Shown here one piece after another: positions 1 to 8,724 of a DNA stretch of 64,000 nucleotides. The notes below the pieces were generated by a model. It did no database searches. It saw only the letters and a program-made list of their open reading frames with translations, and was not told where the DNA came from. A program made the position numbers and the translations under genes. This stretch comes from Roseiarcus sp963835885 (GTDB taxonomy: Bacteria; Pseudomonadota; Alphaproteobacteria; Rhizobiales; Beijerinckiaceae): contig CAWIHF010000020.1 in NCBI GenBank assembly GCA_963835885.1, forward strand, positions 62,001 to 126,000, given 5' to 3'. Position 1 is the stretch's first letter. The number at the start of each line of letters is the position of its first letter.

Positions 1-232
1 CGGCCACGTAGGCGTCGTAAGGGAGCAGCGAGGCGATGACGTCGATCGAACACGAGCATTTGTCGAGCGCCTCGCGCGTGTCGCCGTTGGTCTTCATGCA
101 GGCGAAGACATAGTCGGCGCGCGCCGATGTCGGATAGTCGTTGGTTGGCGTTGTCTCTGCGACCGCCTGGGCCGCCCCCGCCGTGGCGACGCAGGCCACC
201 ACCAGAAATGACGCCACGCTCGTCAAGCGCAT
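1..232 (-). CDS. Secreted Cys-containing small protein, 3' end cut by window edge
   Basis: The frame opens at an ATG at 230-232 and stays open to the window edge, so the C-terminus is missing. The first 25 residues form a clear Sec signal peptide (MRLTSVASFLVVACVATAGA, then AQA before VAETTP). The mature part reads ADYVFACMKTNGDTREALDK and then CSCSIDVIASLLPYDAYVA, with three cysteines that could bind metal or heme or form disulfides. I do not recognise a named family; similar short secreted proteins occur beside methylotrophy genes, which is inference from context. An AGGGAGAGCC stretch upstream on the minus strand can serve as ribosome binding site. Confidence 0.6.
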   Translation of the reverse strand, partial: MRLTSVASFLVVACVATAGAAQAVAETTPTNDYPTSARADYVFACMKTNGDTREALDKCSCSIDVIASLLPYDAYVA

Positions 233-317
233 GACCGGCTCTCCCTAAAGCGACCCCTGGTTGTCGTTCGACGGGTCCGCCGGCCGGGGGTTGGCCGGTG
301 CGGAGCCCGTCGTTCGC

Positions 318-1343
318 TTAGCGGCCGAACGCCCGCGCGGCAAGCAGGGCGACGGCGACCGCGGGCGCGGCGTGCGAGGCTTCCGCCGGCGCGGCGAAAA
401 GCGAAGAAAATTTTACGCACGGCCGCCGCAGGCGGCGCGCCACCTCCGCAACGAGGCTTTCCCCGATTCCGGCGGCGACCACCGGCGCCGTGACCGCCGC
501 ATCAGTGCGCGAGAGGCGCAGGGAGGCCGCGTCGGCGATGTCGCGGATTTGCGCTTCGGCGAACCAGGCGGCAAGCCCGTCCCATTCCCATTCGGCTGCT
601 TCGTCCGCTTCGCGTCCGATCATCCGGGCGAGGCGCGCCCGCGAGGCTTCGACGGTTTTCGCGCGACCGTCGGCGGTCGCCATTTTGTCGGCGCCTTCGG
701 GCAATGCCCCCAGGATGCGATGGACGTCGGCGCTGCTGGCGAAATATTCATTCATCAGCGGGGTCCAGGCGCCGCGAAACGGCGCCCGCGAGGCCAAAGC
801 CATGACGAAGCTGCGGGTCATCCCGGTATAGACCAGCTCACCCGCGGCGAGCCGCTCCGCATCGGTATAGCCAACCGCCGCAACCCGGCCAGCGACGACG
901 GGAATGAGATCGGCGGTCGTCGAGCCGACGTCGATCAACAGCGCGTTCTGAAGCTCGAGCGCCAGAAGCGCGGCGCTCGCATGCCAATTGGCCGAGGCGA
1001 TGTCGGCGGCATGCGAAGCAGCCTCGCCGAGTTCGACGAAGCCGGCGCGGCCGGCATAGAGGCGCAAGTCCGCGGGCGCGAGGTGGCGCGCGGCGATCGC
1101 CGCGAGCCCGGCGACGCCGTCGCGTCGCGAGGCAAAAGCGTCGCACAATTCGCCGGTCATGGTGATCGCGTGACGGTCGGCGCGGCCGAGCTCAGCCTGG
1201 AGCGAGTCGAACGCGGCTTCGAGGCTGCCGAGCCCCTGCCAAAGCGGCGTCGCCGCCTGAACCGCCGCCTCGACGCGCCCGTCCTTGACGCACGCCGCCT
1301 TCAGATGCGCTCCGCCGATGTCCCAACCGATAACGACGCTCAA
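318..1343 (-). CDS. H4MPT/methylofuran-linked hydantoinase/oxoprolinase-family protein (MfnF-like)
   Basis: The 341-residue protein has the actin/HSP70-like ATPase layout of COG1548: phosphate-1 loop near the start (VIGWDIGGAHLKAA), phosphate-2 loop around residue 145 (LLIDVGSTTADLIPV) and a glycine-rich GIGESL segment near residue 290. In methanogens MfnF joins the furan and tyramine-glutamate parts of methanofuran; bacterial methylotrophs keep a homologue in their H4MPT-linked C1 gene sets, where it is thought to serve methylofuran synthesis. The kinase, flavoprotein and HisA-like genes at 15.7-19.6 kb belong to the same shared archaeal-methylotroph set, although 14 kb of insertion sequences and other genes lie between. 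The role is known for the archaeal family and inferred here. Confidence 0.85.
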   Translation of the reverse strand: MSVVIGWDIGGAHLKAACVKDGRVEAAVQAATPLWQGLGSLEAAFDSLQAELGRADRHAITMTGELCDAFASRRDGVAGLAAIAARHLAPADLRLYAGRAGFVELGEAASHAADIASANWHASAALLALELQNALLIDVGSTTADLIPVVAGRVAAVGYTDAERLAAGELVYTGMTRSFVMALASRAPFRGAWTPLMNEYFASSADVHRILGALPEGADKMATADGRAKTVEASRARLARMIGREADEAAEWEWDGLAAWFAEAQIRDIADAASLRLSRTDAAVTAPVVAAGIGESLVAEVARRLRRPCVKFSSLFAAPAEASHAAPAVAVALLAARAFGR

Positions 1344-2189
1344 GGCGCCTCCAAAGATGGCGAGGCGATGCTCATGCGCCGCTTCGAGCGCTTCGCCTTC
1401 CTCGCAACGACGGGTTTCTGGCCCTTATCGCAGCATAGCGCGGCTTTGGCCACGGGCCCCGCAGGTCCTCAGACTTCGCCGAGGCCGGGCGCTCCATCTT
1501 GGGGCGTCGACGCGTTCGGGGCCATAACGTGCGCAGGCGCGGATTCACCTGTTTCAAGCGCTTGCTGCGGCGCCATTTCCGGCCCTGGCCGCCGGAGTGC
1601 TGTGCACAAGAAGACACGCATCATGGTCAATGAGCAGGAATTATCCGTTCGGTATTTTGCCGACGATAGGACGGGGTCAGAGGCGCAAAGCGCACTCTTG
1701 TCGCCGGGGGCAAGGCTCAGGTCGATCGTCACATCGGCTCAGCACAAAGAGGCGCAGAGCACACTCAAGTCCTTCATTGTATGCGGAATGACGAAACTCG
1801 CAGGAGTTCGTTTCGTCTGTCGCGCCGAGCATCTTCGTATGTGCGAATTGACGTATTGAGGACGAAGGTGACCGCGGTCTTGGACGCCTCAATTGGGCGA
1901 GCAAGCTGGCCTTCAGGGATCGCTCGGGAAGGAGCAGAGTCCGCCCTGTGCAGACCTTGCTGGTTGAACTCGGAGTTGAGTTGCAGCTTTGCTGCTCCAA
2001 GGGCAGCTCCCATGGCAAGCGACAATTCCCACGCGCCGCACGGATTCATTTTCGCAAAAATCTACGAACCGCATCGCTCAGCTCCGCAAACCTTTGTAGC
2101 CCAGGCGTTGCGAGGCTTACCCCTTCCCGATTACGCCGCGCCTACTTGCGGATCTTCGACCATGCGATCCTGGCAGTCATTTCCGTTGA
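1344..2189. other. Intergenic region, 846 bp, no gene recognised
   Basis: It separates two minus-strand genes. Open frames exist on both strands because of high GC, but none has a recognisable motif, signal peptide or ribosome binding site. Two imperfect copies of an 18-base segment (GAGGCGCAAAGCGCACTC at about 1680 and a variant at about 1750) are visible; I see no further structure. Confidence 0.4.
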
Positions 2190-5100
2190 CTACCGAAGCT
2201 TGACATCGTGCAATCCGCGCGTGGGCCTCTCCGCCGCTCTCCCGCGTCCCTCGACCCGGACGGGTTTCAGTCGCGAATCTCGCTCTCGCTCTTCTGGCGG
2301 CATGTCGACCGGTCTCTTCGGGGTTGGCGGCCGGGTTTTGCCGGATCGGCGCGACAGCCAGTGCGACACGCGATCGAGGTAGAGATAGATAATCGGCGTC
2401 GTGAACAGCGTGAGAGCCTGGCTGAAAATAAGGCCGCCGAACATTGTGAAGCCCAGCGGCTGCCGCATTTCCGATCCCGATCCGTGGCTCAACATCAATG
2501 GCACGGCGCCGAGCAGCGCCGCCATGGTCGTCATCATGATTGGCCGGAAGCGGAGGAGGGCCGCCTCGCGGATCGCCTCGACCGTCGACTTGCCCTCCTC
2601 GCGCTCGGCGGCGATGGCGAAATCGACCATCATGATGCCGTTCTTCTTGACGATGCCGATCAGAAGGATCAGTCCGATCAGCGCGACGAGGCTGAACTCG
2701 TAGCCGAACAGCATTAGCGTCGCGAGCGCGCCGACCCCCGCCGAAGGCAAGGTCGAGAGAATGGTGAGCGGGTGAACGAAGCTCTCATACAGTATACCGA
2801 GGATGATGTAGACGCAGACGAGCGCCGCGAGGATGAGCAACGGCACGGTCGTCAGCAACTCCTGGAACGCCTGAGCGTTGCCCTGGAAGGTCGTCGTGAG
2901 TGACGGCGGCAGCTGCAATTGCTGCACCGCTTGCTGCACCGCCGTCGTCGCCTGGCTCAGCGCGACCCCATTCGCGAGATTGAAGCTGATGGTGATCGCC
3001 GGGAACTGGCCCTGGTGGCTTATCGACAGGGGCGCGACCGGGTTGGTCGTCCATTTGGCGAAAACGCTCAAGGGGACCATCTGCCCGGTGGTCGGCGAAC
3101 GGATATAGAGCTTATCGAGTGTGGCGGGATCGCCCCGCAGCGAAGGCAGAACCTCCTCGACAACCCAGTAGGTGTTCACCTGGGTGAAATATTGCGCCAC
3201 CTCGCGCTGGCCGAACGCGTCGTAGAGCGTGTCGTCGATCAGCTGCGGCTGAATACCGAACCTCGAGGCCATGTCGCGGTCGATTTTTAGGGTGAGCGTT
3301 GTGCCCGTGTTCTGCTGATCGGTTGCGACGTCGCGCAATTCCGGCAGCGACTTGAGCTTGTCCAGAATCTTCGGCGCCCAGGCATTGAGCTCGTCGAGAT
3401 TGACGTCCAGCAGCGTGTATTGGAACTGCGTCTTGGCGAAACGGGCGCCGACCGTCACGTCCTGGGCGGCAAACAGATAAGTGCGCAACCCACTGATCTG
3501 CGCGAGCTTGGGCCTGAGCCGCGCGATCACTTCGAAGATGCTGACGTTGCGCTCGTCCGTGGGCTTCAGGGAGATGAACATGCGCCCCATGTTTTGCCCC
3601 GTGCTGCCGACGCCGGCTCCGAGCCCCATACCCACGGCCGCGACCGCCGGATCGGCCTGGACAATCTTCCCTGCCTCTTCCTGCAGCCGATACATTTTGG
3701 GAAACGAGATGTCCTGCGCCGCCTCGGTCGTCCCATACAGGATCCCGGTGTCCTGCTGCGGGAAGAAGCCTTTGGGAATGGCGACAAACAGATAGACAGT
3801 CGCGAGGACCGTGGCGAAGAACGTCATGAGGGTGACGAAGCGGTGGCGCAGCACGAAATCGAGTCCGTGCTCGTATCCGTGCGCGAGCGCCCGAAACCCC
3901 TTTTCGCCGAGATTGAAGAGACGTCCGTGCCTTTCCTCGTCCTGGCTCCTCAGGAAGCGTGAGGCCATCATCGGGGTCAGCGTCAGCGCAACGAAGGCCG
4001 AAACCGCAATCGTCATGGTGATCGTGACCGAGAACTCGCGGAACAGCCGGCCGATGATTCCCGTCATCATAATCAGCGGAATCAGGACCGCCACCAGCGA
4101 CACGGAGATCGAGATGATCGTGAAGCCGATTTCGCTCGACCCTTTCAGCGCCGCCTGGAGAGGCGTCTCGCCCTCCTCGATGTGGCGCGTGATGTTCTCC
4201 AGCATCACGATCGCGTCGTCGACGACGAATCCGACGGCGATGGTGAAGGCCATAAGCGAGAGATTGTCGAGACTGTAGCCGACCGCCCACATCAGCGCGC
4301 AGGCGCCGAGGAGCGCAAGCGGGATCGTCACGGCGGGTATGACTGTCGCCCACACGTTGCGCAGGAAGATGAATATCACCATCACCACCAGCCCGACGGT
4401 GAGCATCAACGTGAACTGAACGTCGCGCACCGAGGCGCGGATAGTCAGCGTGCGGTCGGAGAGGATTTGGAGATGAATGGTCGTCGGGATAGCTGCCTGA
4501 AGAGGGCCCAAGGCCTTTTTGACCGCCTCGACTGTCTGGATGACATTCGCGCCCGGCTGCTTCCATATCGCGAGAAAGACGCCGCTCTTGCCGTTGGACC
4601 AACCAGCCTGGGTCGTATCCGCCGGGCCCGCGACCGCTCGGCCGATGTCGCGCACGCGAACAGGCGCGCCGTTGCGGTAGGCGATGATCACATCGTTCCA
4701 GGGCTTCGCCGCGGTCAGCTGGTCGTTGTCATAGATCGTGAAGGTCTGCCGGGGGCCGATAAGCGCGCCCTTGGGGCTGTCGACGGTGGCGATGCCGATC
4801 TGCTGGCGCACGTCCTCGAGCTGTAGGCCCTTTTCCACGAGCTTGGCCGGATCGACCTGGATGCGAATGGCCGGCGTCTGCTGGCCGCCGACCCGCACGA
4901 GTGAGACGCCGCTGATCTGGCTGATGCGCTGGGCGAGAATATTTTCCGCCGCATCGTCCACGTCGATGATCGGCTTGAGGTCTGACTGCACTGAGAGAAT
5001 GAGAATGGGCGTGTCGGACGGGTTGACCTTCCGGTACGTCGGCGGACTTGGCAGGTCCTTCGGCAACTGTCCCGAGGCGGCGTTGATGGCCGCCTGAATG

Positions 5101-5426
5101 TCGTTGGCGGCGGCATCGATGTTGCGGTTGAGATCGAATTGGACGGTGATCCCGGTCACGCCGAGCCCGCTCGTCGACGTCATCTGCGTCACGCCGGGAA
5201 TCTGCGCGATCTGCCGCTCGAGCGGCTGCGCGACAGAGGCGGCCATCGTTTCCGGCGAAGCGCCCGGCAGCGACGCGGCGACCGAAATCGTCGGAAAATC
5301 GACCTGCGGCAGGGGCGCGACCGCCAGGTTGGGGTACGCGACCAGTCCGACGAGGAAAATGGCGACCATGATCAACGTCGTCGCGACAGGGCGGCGGATG
5401 AAAGGAGCCGAAAAGCCGCCGAACAT
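2190..5426 (-). CDS. RND-family multidrug efflux permease (HAE1/MdtC type)
   Basis: The protein is 1078 residues, full length for a resistance-nodulation-division inner-membrane pump. It starts MFGGFSAPFIRRPVATTLIM with the first transmembrane helix, has the two large periplasmic loops, and in TM4 carries the proton-relay acidic pair (GFVVDDAIVMLEN, about residue 400). The second half repeats the fold, with VKKNGIMMVDFA in TM10. Such pumps export drugs, bile-like compounds or metals and need a periplasmic adaptor and an outer-membrane channel. The MdtC/MuxC branch often works as a heteromeric B/C pair; no second permease is seen here. The upstream adaptor is broken (5432-5700), so the pump may be orphaned or borrow another adaptor. 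Confidence 0.93.
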   Translation of the reverse strand: MFGGFSAPFIRRPVATTLIMVAIFLVGLVAYPNLAVAPLPQVDFPTISVAASLPGASPETMAASVAQPLERQIAQIPGVTQMTSTSGLGVTGITVQFDLNRNIDAAANDIQAAINAASGQLPKDLPSPPTYRKVNPSDTPILILSVQSDLKPIIDVDDAAENILAQRISQISGVSLVRVGGQQTPAIRIQVDPAKLVEKGLQLEDVRQQIGIATVDSPKGALIGPRQTFTIYDNDQLTAAKPWNDVIIAYRNGAPVRVRDIGRAVAGPADTTQAGWSNGKSGVFLAIWKQPGANVIQTVEAVKKALGPLQAAIPTTIHLQILSDRTLTIRASVRDVQFTLMLTVGLVVMVIFIFLRNVWATVIPAVTIPLALLGACALMWAVGYSLDNLSLMAFTIAVGFVVDDAIVMLENITRHIEEGETPLQAALKGSSEIGFTIISISVSLVAVLIPLIMMTGIIGRLFREFSVTITMTIAVSAFVALTLTPMMASRFLRSQDEERHGRLFNLGEKGFRALAHGYEHGLDFVLRHRFVTLMTFFATVLATVYLFVAIPKGFFPQQDTGILYGTTEAAQDISFPKMYRLQEEAGKIVQADPAVAAVGMGLGAGVGSTGQNMGRMFISLKPTDERNVSIFEVIARLRPKLAQISGLRTYLFAAQDVTVGARFAKTQFQYTLLDVNLDELNAWAPKILDKLKSLPELRDVATDQQNTGTTLTLKIDRDMASRFGIQPQLIDDTLYDAFGQREVAQYFTQVNTYWVVEEVLPSLRGDPATLDKLYIRSPTTGQMVPLSVFAKWTTNPVAPLSISHQGQFPAITISFNLANGVALSQATTAVQQAVQQLQLPPSLTTTFQGNAQAFQELLTTVPLLILAALVCVYIILGILYESFVHPLTILSTLPSAGVGALATLMLFGYEFSLVALIGLILLIGIVKKNGIMMVDFAIAAEREEGKSTVEAIREAALLRFRPIMMTTMAALLGAVPLMLSHGSGSEMRQPLGFTMFGGLIFSQALTLFTTPIIYLYLDRVSHWLSRRSGKTRPPTPKRPVDMPPEERERDSRLKPVRVEGRGRAAERPTRGLHDVKLR

Positions 5427-5431
5427 CGCGC

Positions 5432-5700
5432 CTAGCTCCCGCGGCCCGCGCCGATTGCGACCAGTGCGCCGGGCTCCAACACTAACTCTCCCGTGGCCAC
5501 CGCATGCTCGCCGCCGCTGCGTCCCTCCGAGATCACGGCCGTCGTCGTATTTTGACAGGCGACCTTCACAGGCCGCACGGCGGCGTGCTTCTGTTCGTCG
5601 ATGACATAGACGAAAAACCCGCCCCTGCTACGTCGCGTCCTGAGGGACGGTGAGAACGGTCGACGCCATCACAGCCGTCTGCACCAGTGACCGCCACACT
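5432..5700 (-). pseudogene. Relic of RND periplasmic adaptor (membrane fusion protein), C-terminal part only
   Basis: Minus-strand translation ending at the TAG at 5432-5434 gives GFFVYVIDEQKHAAVRPVKV followed by a GEHAVATGELVLEPGALV segment, the typical C-terminal barrel of an adaptor protein. About 15 codons upstream, in another frame, comes STVLTVPQDAT, the strand that normally leads directly into the first segment. A frame break and a stop separate them, and nothing further upstream matches an adaptor. Only roughly 90 of about 380 expected codons remain. The relic ends 5 bases before the permease start, the normal adaptor-permease spacing. Confidence 0.75.
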
Positions 5701-6367
5701 CGTAATCGTCACAATTTTGCAAGTCTAGACGAAACCGACCTGATTGCTTTGAGGCAGATCAAAATCGAGCGATGAACGGAGGGCCGCACCGCCAGCAGGC
5801 ATCGTTGCTCTTCGCTTCGGCGCCTCGCAACGATTAAAGCGACGCGGGTCGAATGCGCGTGGTTATAGTTTGGGTAATCCTTGGTTTGCGCAGCGCATCA
5901 GTTGCGAAGGGGCGCGTTTGAGGCAGTCCGGCACATCGCTGCGCCCTTGGATTGTCCTGTAGCCGAGATTGTTGTGAGAACGGCGCTGGATCATCCCGAT
6001 GGCGGCACAAGCTGCGCTTTGCGACGGTGCCGGCGGGAATTATGTCGCCATTCTTGCTCTCCTCTCTCCGCGAAGGTCGCCTTATGGCGCTTCCTGCGCG
6101 TCCGGCCTATGGCCGGTGTCCGGCGCTCACCGCCTCTTCGAAGCTGACCGCCGAAGGGCAACACAGAGGCAATCCCTGCGGGTCTGTAAGGATTACGGAT
6201 CAGGGTGATACGCGCTCAAATCCCTTGCGCTGTCGGTCTGGCTGCGCTCAAGCGCTTCGTGCGGGCTTTTCAGGCGCGCTGAGCTCCGACACTCGGGCGG
6301 CTGGCAAGTTGGTTAATTTTGTGTTTCCATTGCGGCGGACTCCGAGCGGGCGGGAGGCAAGCTGCGG
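5701..6367. other. Intergenic region, 667 bp
   Basis: No coding sequence is supported. The left end borders the adaptor relic and probably holds deleted adaptor sequence. The right end is the upstream region of the RlpA-like gene. One FNR-like site is listed separately. Confidence 0.4.
5749..5762. promoter_or_regulatory. FNR/FixK-like half-palindrome
   Basis: TTGAG-GCAG-ATCAA matches the FNR/FixK consensus TTGAT-N4-ATCAA at nine of ten defined positions. It lies upstream of the broken adaptor-permease unit on the minus strand, so it may once have controlled that operon by oxygen. A single match of this length can be chance. Confidence 0.25.
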
Positions 6368-7147
6368 ATGCGAACACTCTTTGCTTTCTGCGCGGTCGCT
6401 CTCGGTATGGGTTGCGACGCCTCGGCGGCGGAGCTGGGCCTGGCGTCGTTTTATGGCGCTCAAGGAATGACCGCGGCGCATCGCAGCCTGCCGATGGGGT
6501 CGCGGGTCAGGGTCCTAAATCTCGACAACGGCCGGTCCGTGATCCTCAGGATCGTCGATCGGGGGCCGTTCATCCACGGAAAAATCATCGACGTTTCGAC
6601 TGCGGCCGCCGTGGCGCTCGGCTTCCGGGACGCCGGGCTGGCCCACGTGAGGATCGAGCGCATTTCCGCGGAAACCTTGGAGGCCAGCGCCGGGCCTTCG
6701 CGGCCGACGGCGCCTGCGTCCAACGAGACCTCGTCCTATGCGATCTGCAGTTACGGCGCCGATCGCGTGGAGCATCTGCGAACCGACTCGGTCGGCGACC
6801 GGGCGGCGCCGCCGTCGGGCGATGCGTTGGGATGCGAGAATTTCCGATTGCGGCTTGTCCGCCTCGCTGAGAGCACGGACGATCTGGCGCCCGTCCTCGC
6901 CGCCCTTACAGAAGTCGGTTCAAGCGGGGTGGAGAGGGCCGAGAGCATCCCCGTGAGCGGCCTGGCCGATATGGAGGCGGCCGAGAGCATCCCCGTCGGC
7001 GCCCTGGCCGAAGTTTTGCAGCGCAAAGCCCCTGGTACGCGCTCTGCGAGCCCTTGCGCTGCGGCGTCCTGTGAAGCCGCGGAGCGGTCGCAGGCTTCGA
7101 ACACCGTGCATTCGCTCTTCGCAGAACTTCGCCGGGTCTTCGATTAG
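6368..7147 (+). CDS. RlpA-like double-psi beta-barrel protein
   Basis: The 259-residue protein has a signal peptide (MRTLFAFCAVALGMGC, cleavage after DASAA) and then an RlpA-type DPBB domain at about residues 23-100: GLASFYG, RSLPMGSRVRVLN, RIVDRGPFIHGKIIDVS, including the conserved Asp of DRGPF. RlpA proteins are periplasmic lytic transglycosylases or cell-wall-binding proteins acting at the septum on denuded glycan. The C-terminal 150 residues have no SPOR domain, which most septal RlpA proteins carry; instead there are two copies of a 14-residue repeat (AESIPVSGLADMEA and AESIPVGALAEVLQ) encoded by a 42-bp tandem DNA repeat at 6938 and 6980. The cysteine near residue 16 does not form a good lipobox. 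Confidence 0.85.
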   Translation: MRTLFAFCAVALGMGCDASAAELGLASFYGAQGMTAAHRSLPMGSRVRVLNLDNGRSVILRIVDRGPFIHGKIIDVSTAAAVALGFRDAGLAHVRIERISAETLEASAGPSRPTAPASNETSSYAICSYGADRVEHLRTDSVGDRAAPPSGDALGCENFRLRLVRLAESTDDLAPVLAALTEVGSSGVERAESIPVSGLADMEAAESIPVGALAEVLQRKAPGTRSASPCAAASCEAAERSQASNTVHSLFAELRRVFD

Positions 7148-7534
7148 CGCTCCCCAGATTACTATAGACTCGCGCTCCAATCCCTCTTCGATGGGCAGTC
7201 CGTCCGGTCGATCCTGACGCGTTCATAGCTGGCTTCCAGAATTACGGTGACGGGCCCGTCCTTACCAATTCCATTCGACCGGCTGCACCTTCGATCCGAG
7301 ACTGCAATCAGCGTTCGGGACCCTAACGTCCGCAGGAGCCTCCCGCCGCCCTCGCCCTGAGGAGCCCGCGAAGCGGGCGTGGCGGCGCGGGCCGATTTGT
7401 CGGAGCCTTCGCAACGGGCGATCGAGCGTCGCGAGGAAGAAGATCAGGACCAGCATCTTTTGAAATCCCGCTCGATTTTGCGCGGCGGATTGGGGCCCGA
7501 AGGGCCCAACGGTTTACGCCGCCCACCGTGAAAA
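7148..7534. other. Intergenic region left of the IS cluster
   Basis: About 390 bases between the RlpA-like gene and the IS1595 target duplication. I find no gene, tRNA or clear repeat in it. Confidence 0.4.
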
Positions 7535-7542
7535 TACTCCGA

Positions 7543-8579
7543 AATGGGTATCCCCTTCACACCCGCTCGACTGCGGGCCGCGGTGGAGTGCCGCCAACGA
7601 TCGATTTGTACGGCGCAGGGCAGATGGCAACTGCCTGTTGGGCCAGCCGGTGGAAGAGGAGCCCCCTTGCCTGTGAACGTCGCCGATTGAACCGGAAGGT
7701 GAATTCGTCGAGGTAGTAGTCAAGATGCGGATGCTGAATGCCGCCCTGGTGAGTTCCGACCAGCCATCGTTTGAGCAGCGAGGCCACGAGGTGGACGCGC
7801 GGCATGACTTCGTGAGCCGGATCGGGGCTATCGCTTATGACGCTGACGTGGCGCCGATAACCGGCCGCCGCCAGCCCGTTGTAGCCACGCCAGCCGTCGG
7901 TGTGGATCATCGCCCCCGGCACAACGACGTCCCGGACAAACGTTATCAGGGTGTCCGCCGATACATCTTCGATGCGCCGCAGGCGGATACGACCAATTCC
8001 GCGCCCGCTCTTTTCGGCCGCCACAGCGATGATCGCCTTGGTTTCGGCTCCCCGCCCACGTTTACCCTCTTCCGCGCCGCCGACATAGGTTTCGTCCACT
8101 TCGATCTCGCCACTGAGATTGTCTCGCCCTGGACGCACCATCGCGCGCCGCAGCTTGTGCAGCCAAGTCCAGGCGGTCTCATAGCTACCAAGCCCCAATT
8201 CCCTCTGGAGCCCGAGCGCACTGATTCCGTTCTTTTGGCTGGTGATGAACCACATCGCCAGAAACCACAGCCGCAACGGCTTGCGTGTGTCCTGGAACAC
8301 CGTGCCAGCCGTCAAAGTTGTTTCCCACTCACAGGCGCGACACCGGAACCGGTCTCGCGACATGGTCCACGGCTCACCAGCCGCGCCGCATTCCGCGCAC
8401 ACAAATCCATTCGGCCACCGCAAGCGCCGGACATAGTCGTGACAGGCGGCATCGGTGCGGAACCATTGGTCCATTTCGTGAAAGGTCCGGGGATAATCGG
8501 CTCCGGGAATGGGATGAACGGCGCTTTCCATCGTCGGATGGTAGCGCCGGGTATAGCGGGTGTGAAGGGGATACCCATT
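7543..8579 (-). mobile_element. IS1595-family insertion sequence, complete
   Basis: The ends are perfect 25-bp inverted repeats, left AATGGGTATCCCCTTCACAC at 7543 and its complement ending at 8579. They are flanked by an exact 8-bp direct repeat TACTCCGA at 7535-7542 and 8580-8587; 8 bp is the usual target duplication of this family. At 1037 bp the element is typical of ISs with a single DDE transposase. Intact ends, intact target duplication and an intact transposase suggest a recent insertion. Removing it joins two stretches that form no recognisable gene. Confidence 0.92.
7557..8531 (-). CDS. IS1595-family transposase
   Basis: The protein starts at an ATG at 8529-8531 inside the right inverted repeat region; the longer upstream open frame would begin outside the element and is not used. 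It is 324 residues. An N-terminal zinc ribbon (CAECGAAG...FRCRACEW, about residues 42-66) precedes the catalytic domain: EIEVDETYVGG (first Asp), MIHTDGWRGYNGL (second Asp) and the YLDEFTFRFNRRRSQ helix near the C-terminus. The stop lies inside the left inverted repeat. It catalyses cut-and-paste movement of the surrounding 1.04-kb element. Confidence 0.93.
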   Translation of the reverse strand: MESAVHPIPGADYPRTFHEMDQWFRTDAACHDYVRRLRWPNGFVCAECGAAGEPWTMSRDRFRCRACEWETTLTAGTVFQDTRKPLRLWFLAMWFITSQKNGISALGLQRELGLGSYETAWTWLHKLRRAMVRPGRDNLSGEIEVDETYVGGAEEGKRGRGAETKAIIAVAAEKSGRGIGRIRLRRIEDVSADTLITFVRDVVVPGAMIHTDGWRGYNGLAAAGYRRHVSVISDSPDPAHEVMPRVHLVASLLKRWLVGTHQGGIQHPHLDYYLDEFTFRFNRRRSQARGLLFHRLAQQAVAICPAPYKSIVGGTPPRPAVERV

Positions 8580-8724
8580 TACTCCGATTATTGCCGCATT
8601 TCGAATGTCGCCTCCGAGCGGAGAGGAGGCGTTCCCGTGCAACGCCGGAAGCCCGGTGTCCGCCCGAAGCATTTGTTCGCTCTCGACGTACAGCCGATCC
8701 TTTCTCCGCACCGGAATCGCCCTA

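Noticed and set aside
261..1859. A 532-codon plus-strand open frame
   Set aside because: It is antisense to the MfnF-like gene over most of its length, has arginine/glycine-rich composition typical of reversed high-GC coding DNA, and shows no motif.
3112..4602. A 496-codon minus-strand open frame inside the RND gene
   Set aside because: It is an alternate frame of the intact efflux permease, with Arg/His-rich nonsense composition.
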